From the NCBI GenBank assembly GCA_033344915.1, contig JAWPML010000001.1, forward strand, positions 1,608,369 through 1,672,368: a stretch of 64,000 nucleotides of DNA. The letters run 5' to 3'. The position numbers were made by a program, and so were the translations under genes. Positions 17,018 through 26,880 of the stretch are shown here, in pieces. The notes under the pieces are model-generated. The model was not told the origin of the DNA. It worked only from the letters and a program-made list of their open reading frames with translations, and did no database searches. Numbering within the stretch: position 1 is the stretch's first letter; each line of letters opens with the position of its first letter. The DNA comes from Acidimicrobiales bacterium. GTDB lineage: Bacteria > Actinomycetota > Acidimicrobiia > Acidimicrobiales > Aldehydirespiratoraceae.

Positions 17018-18394
17018 TCACGCCGCGGCCCGGAGCCGGGCGATGACGGGATCGGCGATGCCGGTGAGGTCGCCGGCGCCGAGCGTGAGGCACAGGTCCC
17101 CCGGACGGAGGCGGTTCACCAGCCAGGACTGCACGTCCACGAGACGGGGCATGTAGGCGACTTGGGCCCACGGATGCCGGTCGAGCACCGCATCGACGAT
17201 CAGCTTGCCGCTCACCCCCGGCCGCGGGGTCTCCCCGGCCGAGTAGACGTCGGTCAGCACCAGGTCGTCGACGCCGACGAACGCATCCCCGAAGTCCTGC
17301 CACAACGCCGCCGTGCGGGAGTAGCGGTGGGGTTGGAAGACACACACCACGCGACCCCAGCCGCCCTCGCGGACGGCGTGGACCATCGCCGCGACCTCCG
17401 ATGGCAGGTGGGCGTAGTCGTCGATGAACGTGATGCCGTTCGCCTCGCCCCGGAACTCGAAGCGCCGGGCCACGCCGCCGAAGCGGGCGAGGGCGCGCAC
17501 CGCCGCATCGAAGGGCGCGCCGATCTCGATGGCGGTGACCGCAGCGGCGGCCGCGTTGCGGGCGTTGTGTTCGCCGGGCGTCGGCAGAGAGATGCGTCCG
17601 AGCTCGGCCCCGTCGTGGACGATCGTGAACGCGATCGAGCTGCGGCCGGGCTCGACGTCGGTCATGCGGTAGTCGGCGCGATCGTCGGTCCCGTAGGTGG
17701 TGGCGCCGGTCCGCTCGGCGAGCAGGGCCGCCCCGGGATCGTCGATGCACATGACGCGGGTGGCGGCGGCCGACGCGAACTCGACGAACGCCGCCTCCAG
17801 CACCGCGGGATCGTTGTCGTAGGTCTCGAGATGGTCGGGTTCGACGTTCGTCACCACGGCGACCTCGGCCCCGAGGGACAGGAACGTCTTGTCGCTCTCG
17901 TCCGCCTCGATCACGAGCCAGTCGCCGTCGTCCCAGACCGCGCCGGATCCGATCTCGTTGACGTCCCCGCCGATGATGAAGGACGGCGCCATGCCTGCTT
18001 CGACCAGGACGAGCGCGAGCATCGAGCTGGTCGTCGTCTTGCCGTGGGTGCCGGCGACCGCGATCGTGCGGCGGGCCGCGCAGATCGCGGGGAGCAGGTC
18101 CGATCGCCGCAGGATCTCGAGTCCCTGCTCGCGGGCGAGCTTCACCTCCGGATTGTGCGCCGGGATCGCGGTACTGATCGCGACGAGCTCGGCGTCGCCG
18201 ACGTTCGCGGCGTCGTGGCCGATCGCGATGGTCATGCCGTCGGCCCGGAGCCGCTCGGCGACCGGCCCGTCCTTGAGGTCGGACCCGGTGACGCGATGAC
18301 CCATCCGGTGCAGCACGGTGGCGATCGCGCCCATGCCCGCGCCACCGGCGCCCACGACATGGATCCGGCGGGGACGGCTGAGATCAGGTGTCAT
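17018..18394 (-). CDS. murC: UDP-N-acetylmuramate--L-alanine ligase
   Basis: This 458-residue Mur ligase adds the first amino acid of the stem peptide. It has the N-terminal HVVGAGGAGMGAIATVL dinucleotide-type loop, the P-loop VAGTHGKTTTSSML, and HLETYDNDP with the conserved Mur-ligase His. The ATG at 18394 has GGAGG at 6 nt and overlaps murG by 11 nt. Confidence 0.98.
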   Translation of the reverse strand: MTPDLSRPRRIHVVGAGGAGMGAIATVLHRMGHRVTGSDLKDGPVAERLRADGMTIAIGHDAANVGDAELVAISTAIPAHNPEVKLAREQGLEILRRSDLLPAICAARRTIAVAGTHGKTTTSSMLALVLVEAGMAPSFIIGGDVNEIGSGAVWDDGDWLVIEADESDKTFLSLGAEVAVVTNVEPDHLETYDNDPAVLEAAFVEFASAAATRVMCIDDPGAALLAERTGATTYGTDDRADYRMTDVEPGRSSIAFTIVHDGAELGRISLPTPGEHNARNAAAAAVTAIEIGAPFDAAVRALARFGGVARRFEFRGEANGITFIDDYAHLPSEVAAMVHAVREGGWGRVVCVFQPHRYSRTAALWQDFGDAFVGVDDLVLTDVYSAGETPRPGVSGKLIVDAVLDRHPWAQVAYMPRLVDVQSWLVNRLRPGDLCLTLGAGDLTGIADPVIARLRAAA

Positions 18395-19523
18395 CGGGAC
18401 CTCCGGGCTGGGGTCGAGCAGCGTGCGTCTCGAGGAGTGCGGCGATCGCGGCGGGGGCGTCGGACCGCCCGACCGACGCGGCCGCGGCGGCCATCGCCGC
18501 CCGACGTTCGGGGACGGCCACGAGCGCGTCGATCTCCGACCGGAGTCGGGCGCCGTCCAGATCCGCGTCGGCGACGACGATCGCACCGCCCGGCGCCGCG
18601 AGCGCGGCGGCGTTGTGGGTCTGGTGGTCGGCCGGCGCACCGGGCAGCGGCACGAGCACCGAGGGCAACCCGACGACGGCGATCTCGGCGACCGAGTTGC
18701 CACCGGCGCGACAGAGGACGAGATCGGTGGCGGCATAGACCGAGGCCATGTCGTCTTCGTAGCGGATCAGTCGATGGTCGAGGGGGTCACCCGCGTCGAG
18801 CGGCCGGCGCGTCACCAGATCGGCGTGGTCGCGGGCGCCGGCGATGTGGTGGACGACGAGATCGGTGCGGCCCGCCCACGCCGGCAACGCGTCGTACAGG
18901 GCGTCGTTGATGCGCCGGGCGCCGAGCGAGCCCCCCATGACGAGCACCATGGTCTGCTCCGGTCCGACGCCGAGTCGACGGCGGGCGTCGTCGCGATCGC
19001 GTGTCCGGTCCACGGCGACGATCGCCGGCCGCACCGGGTTGCCGGTCCAGACGGCGTTCGGCATCGGACCGTCGGGAAAGGGCATCGCGCAGGCTTTCGC
19101 GAAGCGTGCGGCGAGACGGTTCGCGGCGGAGGGCACCGCGTTCTGCTCCGTGATCACGATCGGCACACGCCACACGATCGCCGCCACGACGCCGGGCACG
19201 GAGGCATAGCCGCCGAGCGCGAGGACGACGGCAGGGCGGCGCCGGGCGAAGGCCACGACCGTCCGCGCGATCGCGTACAGCAGTCCGCCGACGGCGGCGA
19301 TGTTCGCCGGGGCGAGGCGGCGCTGGATGCCCCGACCGGGCAGGGCGATCAGCTCGATTCCGGCGTCGGGCACGAGGGTGGTCTCGAGACCACGGCGACT
19401 ACCGATCCAGAGGATCGCGTCGCGAGGCACGCCGCGATCGACGAGCGCGTCCGCCACGGCGAGTCCCGGCGAGACATGGCCGGCCGTACCACCTCCGGCG
19501 ATGACGGCCCACGGTCGTGCCAT
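18384..19523 (-). CDS. murG: UDP-GlcNAc transferase to lipid I
   Basis: The 379-residue membrane-associated GT28 enzyme converts lipid I to lipid II. It has GGGTAGHVSPGLAVAD (first G-loop), GGYASVPGVVAA, ITEQNAVPSAANR, MGGSLGARRIN, and the donor-binding block CRAGGNSVAEIAVVGLPSVLVPLPGAPADHQTHNA. All family motifs are present. It lies 3 nt after ftsW. Confidence 0.97.
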   Translation of the reverse strand: MARPWAVIAGGGTAGHVSPGLAVADALVDRGVPRDAILWIGSRRGLETTLVPDAGIELIALPGRGIQRRLAPANIAAVGGLLYAIARTVVAFARRRPAVVLALGGYASVPGVVAAIVWRVPIVITEQNAVPSAANRLAARFAKACAMPFPDGPMPNAVWTGNPVRPAIVAVDRTRDRDDARRRLGVGPEQTMVLVMGGSLGARRINDALYDALPAWAGRTDLVVHHIAGARDHADLVTRRPLDAGDPLDHRLIRYEDDMASVYAATDLVLCRAGGNSVAEIAVVGLPSVLVPLPGAPADHQTHNAAALAAPGGAIVVADADLDGARLRSEIDALVAVPERRAAMAAAAASVGRSDAPAAIAALLETHAARPQPGGPDDT

Positions 19524-19526
19524 CGT

Positions 19527-20726
19527 CTACCGCCCCTGTCGGGCGACGTTGAGCAGCACGCCGACGGCAGCCATCGTCACGACGAGGGACGTGCCACCGA
19601 AGGACAGGAAGGGCAGCGTGACGCCCACGACCGGCACGATGTTGATCACGGAGCCGATGTTGAGGAACGCCTGCGCCACGATCCACGTCGTGATGCCGAG
19701 CGCGAGCAGCAGACCGAACCGGTCCGGCGCCCGCAGGGCGGCGACGAACCCGGCGCCGGCGAAGATCACGAAGGCCAGCACCACGAACGCGGCCCCGAGC
19801 AGTCCGAGCTCCTCGGCGATGATCGCGAAGATGAAATCGGAGTGGGCGAACGGCAGGAAGCCCCACTTCGCCTTGCTCGCGCCCAGCCCGACGCCGGTGA
19901 GCCCCCCGACCGTGATGGCGTGCAGCGCCTGGAGCGGCTGGTAGCCGAGTCCCTCGGGATCGACCCACGGGTCCAGGAAGACCCGGAAGCGCTGTCGTCG
20001 CCAGCTCGTGCCGATCACGGTCATCGCCGTGCCGAGGGCACCCACGAGCCCGACGGCGGCGAGGTTCACCAGCGGCGCGCCGGCGATGAACAGCATCGTG
20101 CACACGGCGACCGCCATGATCAGCGCATTGCCGAGGTGGGGCTGGAGCATCAGCAGACCGATGAAGAAGGCGGTGACCGCGACGACGGGACGGAAGGTGA
20201 CCGCGGTGTTCTTCATATCCCGCGACGGTCGACTCAGGATGTCCGCGGCGAAGAGCACGAGGCCGAGCTTGGCGATCTCGGACGGCTGGAACGAGAGGGG
20301 GCCGACCCGGATCCAGCGGGTGGCGCCGTTGACGTCGACGCCGACGCCGGGAATCAGGACCACCACGAGCAGCACCGCGGAGCCGACCGCCGCAGGCAGG
20401 GCGAGCACGCGCAGCCGTCGATAGTCGAAACGCATCGCGGCGAACAGCGCCACCGTGCCGAATCCCGTCCACATCAACTGGCGCCGGAACAGGCTCCACG
20501 CCGAGTCGGAGGTGTTGATGCTCACGACCGCACTGGCCGAGAGCGTCATGACCACGCCGAGCAGGACGAGGGCCGCGGTCGCGAGGAAGATGATGAGGAA
20601 CGGACCGGTGCGGCGACCGACGGGACGGCGCGGACCCCGGCCGTCCGGTGCGACCCGCGAGGCCGGGTGTCGGCCTCTCGATGCGGCTTTGCGCTCCTTG
20701 CGCGGCCCCCGCTCGACGGCGGTCAT
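19527..20726 (-). CDS. ftsW: SEDS peptidoglycan polymerase FtsW
   Basis: This 399-residue protein has about ten membrane helices after a basic N-terminal tail of about 40 residues. Family marks include LSFQPSEIAKLGLVLF, HLGNALIMA, KAKWGFLPFAHSDFIFAIIAEELGLLG with the catalytic Asp in the HSDFIF loop, and VTLPFLSFGGTSLV. It polymerises septal glycan with FtsI. The start overlaps the murD stop by 4 nt (ATGA). Confidence 0.96.
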   Translation of the reverse strand: MTAVERGPRKERKAASRGRHPASRVAPDGRGPRRPVGRRTGPFLIIFLATAALVLLGVVMTLSASAVVSINTSDSAWSLFRRQLMWTGFGTVALFAAMRFDYRRLRVLALPAAVGSAVLLVVVLIPGVGVDVNGATRWIRVGPLSFQPSEIAKLGLVLFAADILSRPSRDMKNTAVTFRPVVAVTAFFIGLLMLQPHLGNALIMAVAVCTMLFIAGAPLVNLAAVGLVGALGTAMTVIGTSWRRQRFRVFLDPWVDPEGLGYQPLQALHAITVGGLTGVGLGASKAKWGFLPFAHSDFIFAIIAEELGLLGAAFVVLAFVIFAGAGFVAALRAPDRFGLLLALGITTWIVAQAFLNIGSVINIVPVVGVTLPFLSFGGTSLVVTMAAVGVLLNVARQGR

Positions 20727-22051
20727 GCGTCCATCTCCGTGACCGCGCGGATGAAGTCGTCACCGCGTTCGGCGTAGTTGCGATACCAGTCGAAGGAGGC
20801 GCACGCCGGGCTCAGGAGCACGGGGTGGCCCCCCGCAGCCAGGAGCCGGGCCGTCGCCACCGCACGGTCCATGTCGGTCGCGATCTCGACGGGCCGGACC
20901 CCCGAGAACGCGGCGGCCACCTCGGCGGCGGCGTCACCGATCGCGACGACGGCATGGATGTGGTCCCGTCCGTCGGCCAGTTCGGCCAGATCGATGCCCT
21001 TGTTGCGGCCTCCGGCGATGAGCACGACCGAGTCGAAGCCACGCAACGCCGCGAGCGTGGCGTGCGGGGTGGTGGACTTGGAGTCGTCGTAGTAGGTCGA
21101 GCCGTCGATCTCGCCGACCGGCGCGACGCGGTGGGGCAGCCCAGGGAACGATGCCGCGGCGGCTGCGACCGCCTCCGGCGCCACGCCGAGGGGCGCGAGG
21201 GTGGCGGCGACAGCGAGGACGTCCTCGATGTCGTGGGGCAGGGCGCGCCACAGCCGATCGACCGTGGTGAAGGCGCCATCGGGTCCGGTGAGCTTCTCGC
21301 CGTCCAGATGCCAGTCCGCCCCCGGCGACCCGAAGGTGACGACGGTGCGGTTCGCCGGCACGTGCCGCATCACCACGGGATCGAGGGCGTTCGCGACGGC
21401 GGTGCCCCCGGGGCGGATCGACGAGAACACACGCGCCTTCGCCTGCTCGTAGGTCTCGAGATCGAGATGCACGTCGAGATGGTCGGGGGCGAAGTTCAAC
21501 CAGGTGGCCACGTCGGGCGCGAACTCGATCACACGGGCGAGTCGAAACGACGATGCCTCCACGACGAAGGCGTCGATGCCGGGCTGGTCGATCGCGCTGA
21601 CGAGAGGGACGTCGGTGTTGCCGGCCGCGATCGCCCGGCGGCCCGCTCGCTGGAGAGCGGCGACGCACAGCTCGACCACCGTGGTCTTGCCGTTGGTGCC
21701 GGTGATGGCCACCACCGGCCGGTCGTCCCACACCGCGGCGAGGTCGAGCTCCGAGACCGCCGGCGGCCCGAGCGAGAAGGCGGGATGTGTCTCGGGGAGT
21801 CCGGGCGCGGGCACGACGAAGTCGACACCGACGGCGAGGGCGGCCAGGTCGGCGTCCGTCGGCGACTCGACCAGGTCGACACCGAGATCGCGCGCCGCTT
21901 CCCGCAGGGCGTCGTCGGGACGATCGTCGACGGCGGTGACGGCGTGGCCCCGGCGCAGGAGGGCACCGACCACGGCGCGGTTGGTCACCCCCATCCCGAC
22001 GACGAGCGCACGGACGGGCGCCGCGAGCCTCGCCCGCAGGTCGATGGTCAT
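20723..22051 (-). CDS. murD: UDP-N-acetylmuramoylalanine--D-glutamate ligase
   Basis: The 442-residue Mur ligase adds D-Glu. It has ALVVGMGVTNRAVVGALLRRG, the P-loop AITGTNGKTTVVEL, FAPDHLDVHLDLE with the conserved His, and YYDDSKSTTPHATLAAL, typical of MurD. The ATG at 22051 overlaps the mraY stop (ATGA). A longer reading to 22159 would only invade mraY. Confidence 0.97.
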   Translation of the reverse strand: MTIDLRARLAAPVRALVVGMGVTNRAVVGALLRRGHAVTAVDDRPDDALREAARDLGVDLVESPTDADLAALAVGVDFVVPAPGLPETHPAFSLGPPAVSELDLAAVWDDRPVVAITGTNGKTTVVELCVAALQRAGRRAIAAGNTDVPLVSAIDQPGIDAFVVEASSFRLARVIEFAPDVATWLNFAPDHLDVHLDLETYEQAKARVFSSIRPGGTAVANALDPVVMRHVPANRTVVTFGSPGADWHLDGEKLTGPDGAFTTVDRLWRALPHDIEDVLAVAATLAPLGVAPEAVAAAAASFPGLPHRVAPVGEIDGSTYYDDSKSTTPHATLAALRGFDSVVLIAGGRNKGIDLAELADGRDHIHAVVAIGDAAAEVAAAFSGVRPVEIATDMDRAVATARLLAAGGHPVLLSPACASFDWYRNYAERGDDFIRAVTEMDA

Positions 22052-23106
22052 GCCGTGAACCCCGCGCTGATCGCGTCGGCGTAGAAGAGACCGAGGCCGA
22101 CCGCGGTGCACAGCCCGGACACGATCCACAGACGGATGATGACCGTCGTCTCGGGCCATCCCCGCAGCTCGAAGTGGTGGTGCACGGGCGCCATCCGGAA
22201 GAGGCGCCGACCGGCCATCGTCCGGAAGACGAAGACCTGCAGGATCACCGACACGGTCTCGATGACGAACAGGCCGCCGATGATCGGCAGGAGGAGATGG
22301 GTGTTCGTCGCGAGGGCGAGCGCGGCGAGGCCGCTGCCGATCGCGAGGGAGCCGGTGTCACCCATGAAGATCTGTGCGGGCGCGGCGTTCCACCACAGGA
22401 ACCCCACGATGCCGCCGACCATCGCGGCGGCGACCACCGCGAGGTCCAGCGCCGCGGTGAGGCCGTAGAGGTTCACCGGCTCGCCGTCGATGATCTCGAT
22501 CTGGCGGAACTGCCAGAACCCGATGAACGTGAACGCGGCGAAGGCGAGCGCCCCCGCGCCTGCCGCGAGCCCGTCCAGACCGTCGGTCAGGTTCACCGCG
22601 TTGGTGGTGCCGACGATCAGCAGCACGGCCCACGCCATCCAACCGATGCGCCCGATCTCCCAACCCGGGTTGTCGAACCGGGTGAACGCGATCGTGTGGT
22701 GTACCTCGGTGAACTGGGTCATCACGAAGGCGAATCCCACCGCGACCGTGAGGAGTCCGATCATCTTGGCCCGCTTGTTCAGACCGAGGTTGCGGGCCGC
22801 CTTGACCTTGATCCAGTCGTCCATCAGACCGACGACGCCACCGCCGATGATCGCGAGCATGACGAAGATGCCGCGTCGCGTATAGGTCGCGCCGGCGAGC
22901 TCGGACACGATGTAGCCGCTGGTGACCCCGGCGACGATCGCGAGTCCGCCCATCGTCGGCGTGCCGGCCTTGATGTGGTGTCCCTCGGGGCCGTCGTCAC
23001 GGATCGGCTGGCCGATCCGGTGGCGCGTGAGCAGGTTGATGAGCGCCTTCGTGCCGAACAGCGACACCACCATGGAGATCGCCGCGGCGACGAGGAGGCG
23101 GGTCAC
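22048..23106 (-). CDS. mraY: Phospho-MurNAc-pentapeptide transferase
   Basis: This 352-residue integral membrane enzyme forms lipid I from UDP-MurNAc-pentapeptide and undecaprenyl phosphate. It has about ten membrane helices and the motifs AGTPTMGGLAI, TNAVNLTDGLDGLAAG, FMGDTGSLAIG and MAPVHHHFELRGWPE. The GTG start at 23106 overlaps the murE stop (GTGA). murF usually lies between murE and mraY but is absent. Confidence 0.97.
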   Translation of the reverse strand: MTRLLVAAAISMVVSLFGTKALINLLTRHRIGQPIRDDGPEGHHIKAGTPTMGGLAIVAGVTSGYIVSELAGATYTRRGIFVMLAIIGGGVVGLMDDWIKVKAARNLGLNKRAKMIGLLTVAVGFAFVMTQFTEVHHTIAFTRFDNPGWEIGRIGWMAWAVLLIVGTTNAVNLTDGLDGLAAGAGALAFAAFTFIGFWQFRQIEIIDGEPVNLYGLTAALDLAVVAAAMVGGIVGFLWWNAAPAQIFMGDTGSLAIGSGLAALALATNTHLLLPIIGGLFVIETVSVILQVFVFRTMAGRRLFRMAPVHHHFELRGWPETTVIIRLWIVSGLCTAVGLGLFYADAISAGFTA

Positions 23107-24509
23107 GAGGCGCGCCCCTCGAGTCGTCGGAGTTCGGCGCGGGCGACGTCGCGGTCGTCGAAGTCCACGACTTCGTCACCGATGGTCTGGGTGGCCTCGT
23201 GGCCCTTTCCGGCGATCAGCACGACATCACCCTTGCGTGCGCCGGCCAGTGCGTGGCGGATCGCGGCGCGACGATCGGGTTCGACGAGGTCCGGTGCGCG
23301 GTCCATGCCGGACACGATTCCGGCGATGATCGCCTCCGGTCGCTCCCCTCGCGGGTTGTCGCTGGTGACCACGACATGGTCGGCGAGACGGCGGGCGACC
23401 GCCCCCATCTGCGGTCGCTTGGACCGATCGCGATCGCCACCGGCGCCGAACACGACCGTCAGCCGCCGTTCGGTGACCTCGCGAGCGGCCGTCAGGACCG
23501 CCTCGAGTCCATCCGGCGTGTGCGCGTAGTCCACCACGACCGAGAACGCCTGGCCCTCGTCGATCAGCTCGAACCGGCCGGGCACCGTCGGCGCCCATGC
23601 CAGGGCGTCGGCGATCGCGGCCGGGGCGTACCCGAGGGCCCGGACCAGCTCGGCCGCCAGGAGCGCGTTGGCCACGTTGAACATGCCCCCCAGGGGCAAC
23701 TCGATGCGATGGCCGGCCCACGTGAAGCGGCTGACCCGGGGCCCGGTCTCGACATCGGCGAGTGCGCCGGCGTCGATGCGCACGACCGGAATGGTCGTCG
23801 CCGCCGCGAGATCCTCGCCCCACGACTGACGGGTGTCGACGACCGCCCGGGCGGCGTGCTCCTCGGTGAACAGCCGGCGCTTCGCCGCGAAGTAGTCCCC
23901 CATCGTGCCGTGGTGGTCGAGATGGTCCACACCGAGGTTGGTGAACCCGACCACGGAGAAGTGGGTGCCGTCGACGCGATGCTGGTCCAGCGCGTGCGAC
24001 GAGACCTCCATGGCCACCACGCGGGCGCCCTCGGCGCGGGCGCCGGACAGGAGCCGCTGGAGCTCGGGGGCTTCGGGCGTCGTCCGCACGCCGGTCAACG
24101 TCCCGACCTCGCGCGCCGCCACGCCGAGTTCGGCGAGGATCCCCGCGACCAGGCGGACCGTCGTCGTCTTCCCGTTCGTGCCGGTGACGCCGACGACGGA
24201 GATGGTGCGGCTCGGATCACCGTGGACCACTGCCGCGGCCGGCCCCATGGCCCGACGCACGGACGCGACCAGGAGCTCCGGCACGCCGAGGTCGAGCGGG
24301 CGCTCCACGAGCAGGGCGGAGGCGCCGGCCGCGACGGCGGCGGCGGCGAAGTCGTGGCCGTCGGCGTTGGCACCGGGCACACAGCAGAAGAGCGTGCCCT
24401 TCTGCACACGCCGCGAATCGTGCTCGACGTCGGTGACCGAGACGGACGCGGCGTGGGGAGGGAGCGTGAGTCCGAGCCGCTCCCCGACTGCGTCGAGGCG
24501 CGCGCTCAT
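23103..24509 (-). CDS. murE: UDP-MurNAc-tripeptide synthetase, meso-DAP type
   Basis: The 468-residue ligase has VGVTGTNGKTTTVRL (P-loop), TNLGVDHLDHHGTM with the conserved His, and TSDNPRGERP. The DNPR motif selects meso-diaminopimelate in family members, so the wall is probably of the DAP type. The length is that of a single MurE, so there is no MurE-MurF fusion. The ATG at 24509 overlaps ftsI by 4 nt (ATGA). Confidence 0.97.
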   Translation of the reverse strand: MSARLDAVGERLGLTLPPHAASVSVTDVEHDSRRVQKGTLFCCVPGANADGHDFAAAAVAAGASALLVERPLDLGVPELLVASVRRAMGPAAAVVHGDPSRTISVVGVTGTNGKTTTVRLVAGILAELGVAAREVGTLTGVRTTPEAPELQRLLSGARAEGARVVAMEVSSHALDQHRVDGTHFSVVGFTNLGVDHLDHHGTMGDYFAAKRRLFTEEHAARAVVDTRQSWGEDLAAATTIPVVRIDAGALADVETGPRVSRFTWAGHRIELPLGGMFNVANALLAAELVRALGYAPAAIADALAWAPTVPGRFELIDEGQAFSVVVDYAHTPDGLEAVLTAAREVTERRLTVVFGAGGDRDRSKRPQMGAVARRLADHVVVTSDNPRGERPEAIIAGIVSGMDRAPDLVEPDRRAAIRHALAGARKGDVVLIAGKGHEATQTIGDEVVDFDDRDVARAELRRLEGRAS

Positions 24510-26404
24510 CGGTCCTCGGTCTCGAGCGACGCGTCGGTGGGCGGCGGCACCGCCGCCGCGGCCCGCACCCGGTCCGTGGTCGGGGCGACGTCGGTGTGCG
24601 GCGGGATGCGCAACTGATGGACCGCGGTGCGCATGATCTCCGCGAAGACGGGGGCGGCGAGTCCACCACCGGTCGCGTGCTGGCTCTCGGGGTTGTCCAG
24701 CACGACGATCGCCGACAGCTGGGCGCCCTCGTCGTTGCCCACGACGCCGGCGAAGCTGGTGGTGAGGTGACGGGTTCCCTCGCCGTCGCAGTCGTAGCCG
24801 ACGCCACACGGCTGCCACGCGGTGCCGGTCTTCCCGCTGACGGTGTAGCCGTTGAGCGCCGCCCGGGTGCCGGTGCCTCCCTCGAGCACGACGTGACGCA
24901 GCATGCCCATGACGGTGTCGGCGGCTTCCTCGCTCACGACCCGCGTGGCGGTGCCGGTGCCGACCTCGTCCTTCACGACGACGGGATCCACCCGCAACCC
25001 GCCGGCGGCCAGGGTGTTGTAGGCCTGCAGCATCTGCACCGCGGTGACCGCGACCGATTGGCCGATCGCGACCGACGGCAGTTCGAGTCGGTTCGCATCC
25101 AACGAGCCGAGGATGCCGCTCGCCTCGCCCTTCAGGTCGAGCGCCGTGGGCTCGCCGAGACCGAAGTCGCGCAGTGTCTGCTCGAACCGTTCGGCGCCGA
25201 GTTCCTCCGCCATGATGATCGTGCCGTTGTTGGACGACTTGCGCAGGATCCACAGCGGAGGATGGTTCTCCTCCTCCGACTGGATCGACCGATCCTCGTA
25301 GACCTTTCCTTCGACGTCGGCCCCGAGAGCGATCGTGCGGGACCGGGGAATGTCGACGCCGTAGAACTCGGGCCAGGCGTCGTGCTCGAACACGGCCGCG
25401 AACGTGAGCGCCTTGTTGATCGAGCCGGGCTCGAACGCCCACGTGACCGCGAGGTTCGTGCTGGTGCAGAACGCCTCACCGGTCTCCGGATCGCGGATGA
25501 CGTTCGCCATCGCGAGGATCTCGCCGGTGTGGGGATCGGAGACGATCGCCGTGCCGTGGTCGCTTCCCGACTCCTCCACGGCGTCGATCAGGAGCTGCTC
25601 GGTGTCGAACTGGATGTTGCGGTCGAGCGTGAGCACGAGGTCCTCGCCCGGCGTCATGGGCTCGACGACCTGGAATCCGCCGGGAATACGCACCGCGCCG
25701 CCACCCTGCGTCTGGCGGACGACCCGGCCGGGTTCGCCGGTCAGGTGTTCGTCGTAGTCGCGTTCGAGGCCGCTGATGCCGATCTGGTCGACATCGACCC
25801 GGCCGACCACCGCCAGCCCGGAACAGTCGCCGTTCGGGTGCTCGCGTCGCTGTTCCTCCTCGAGATACACGCCGGGAATACCGAGGGCCAGCACGGCCTC
25901 GCCGACCGCCGGGTCGACCTGGCGTTCGAGGTTGACGAAGAACTTCTCGCGGCTGAGACGGTCGCGGAGGGTGTCGGCGTCGGTGGACAGCACCCCGGAA
26001 AGTTCGCGCACGGCGTCGCCCAGGAGGTCGCGGTCCGTGTCCTTCGCGTCCTCCGCCTGCAGCAGACGGGGATTCGCGACCACGGACGGCCGGGGCAGCG
26101 ACATCGCGATCGTGCGCCCGTAGCGGTCGACGATGTCACCCCGCGGGGCCGACACCGTCTCGTAGCGGACCTGGCTCCCGATGTCCTCGGCGAGGGCGGC
26201 GTCGGGGGTCAGTTGGAGATCGGCGAGGCGCCAACCGAACGTGGTGGCGAGCAGGGCGAGGACGAGGAAAAGCGTCACGACCCGCCCTCGACTGACGGCG
26301 GGTCGGGCGGGTACGACACGGCGGGGTCGGCTCCGGCGGCGGGGCAGCGGCATCGAGCCGCCGAGGTTTCGAATCGAGAGTCCTCGCCGCCGGGCCCGAC
26401 TCAC
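24506..26404 (-). CDS. ftsI: Penicillin-binding protein, septal transpeptidase FtsI
   Basis: The product has about 632 residues: an Arg-rich cytoplasmic start, one membrane helix (VVTLFLVLALLATTFGW), a dimerisation domain beginning RGDIVDRYGRTIA, and a transpeptidase domain with EPGSINKALT (SxxK), SSNNGT (SxN) and SGKTGTAW (KTG). No PASTA domains follow. SINK in place of the common STFK is a visible variant. I place the start at the GTG at 26404, which overlaps the ftsL-like stop (GTGA) like the other junctions here; the ATG at 26353 is the alternative. Confidence 0.95.
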   Translation of the reverse strand: MSRARRRGLSIRNLGGSMPLPRRRSRPRRVVPARPAVSRGRVVTLFLVLALLATTFGWRLADLQLTPDAALAEDIGSQVRYETVSAPRGDIVDRYGRTIAMSLPRPSVVANPRLLQAEDAKDTDRDLLGDAVRELSGVLSTDADTLRDRLSREKFFVNLERQVDPAVGEAVLALGIPGVYLEEEQRREHPNGDCSGLAVVGRVDVDQIGISGLERDYDEHLTGEPGRVVRQTQGGGAVRIPGGFQVVEPMTPGEDLVLTLDRNIQFDTEQLLIDAVEESGSDHGTAIVSDPHTGEILAMANVIRDPETGEAFCTSTNLAVTWAFEPGSINKALTFAAVFEHDAWPEFYGVDIPRSRTIALGADVEGKVYEDRSIQSEEENHPPLWILRKSSNNGTIIMAEELGAERFEQTLRDFGLGEPTALDLKGEASGILGSLDANRLELPSVAIGQSVAVTAVQMLQAYNTLAAGGLRVDPVVVKDEVGTGTATRVVSEEAADTVMGMLRHVVLEGGTGTRAALNGYTVSGKTGTAWQPCGVGYDCDGEGTRHLTTSFAGVVGNDEGAQLSAIVVLDNPESQHATGGGLAAPVFAEIMRTAVHQLRIPPHTDVAPTTDRVRAAAAVPPPTDASLETEDR

Positions 26405-26880
26405 TTCGTCGCGGTCCCATCGGGCTCGGGCGCGCCGGGGAGCGGCGCCGTGGTGAACGGCGCACTCCCGGGGCGGAAGGGGTCGATGGTCGCCGGCGGG
26501 GTGAGTTGTCCCGGCGGCACGAGGGTGATGTTCACCGGATCCGCGGCGGGCACGTAGCCGGCCGCGGCCGCCGCCTCGGCGAGACCGGCGGCGGACTCGG
26601 CCCAGGCGAGCTGGGCGAGCGAGTCCACGCGGGCGTCCTCGAGTTCGGCGATCTCGGCGTTGACGGCATCGAGGTCGGCCTGGGTCTGCACGACGACGGC
26701 GTGCAGGCCGGCGAGCGCGAACAGCACCGCGAAGAAGAAGCCCGCGACCATCGTGGAGATCGTGCCGACGGTGCGGGCCCGCTCGTCGGGGCGGACGACG
26801 CGCAGGCGCGCCCGGTTCGGCGTGGCGGCCGGGCGCGGCTGCGCCTTTCGGGCGCGGACGGGGCGTGACGTCGCAGCCAT
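26401..26880 (-). CDS. ftsL: FtsL-like single-pass division protein
   Basis: The 159-residue product has a basic cytoplasmic tail, one membrane helix (about residues 40-63), then a short Asp/Glu/Ala heptad segment (QADLDAVNAEIAELEDARVDSLAQLAW), and a Pro-rich extracytoplasmic C-terminus. This topology and the place between rsmH and ftsI define FtsL, which joins FtsQ and FtsB to activate FtsWI. Sequence identity with known FtsL is not expected to be visible. Its ATG shares one base with the rsmH stop. Confidence 0.8.
   Translation of the reverse strand: MAATSRPVRARKAQPRPAATPNRARLRVVRPDERARTVGTISTMVAGFFFAVLFALAGLHAVVVQTQADLDAVNAEIAELEDARVDSLAQLAWAESAAGLAEAAAAAGYVPAADPVNITLVPPGQLTPPATIDPFRPGSAPFTTAPLPGAPEPDGTATK

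Noticed and set aside
23103-25442. A MurE-MurF or FtsI-MurE fusion read as one long frame
   Set aside because: The extra length upstream of 24509 is only an open frame overlapping ftsI out of phase; the real genes overlap by 4 nt.
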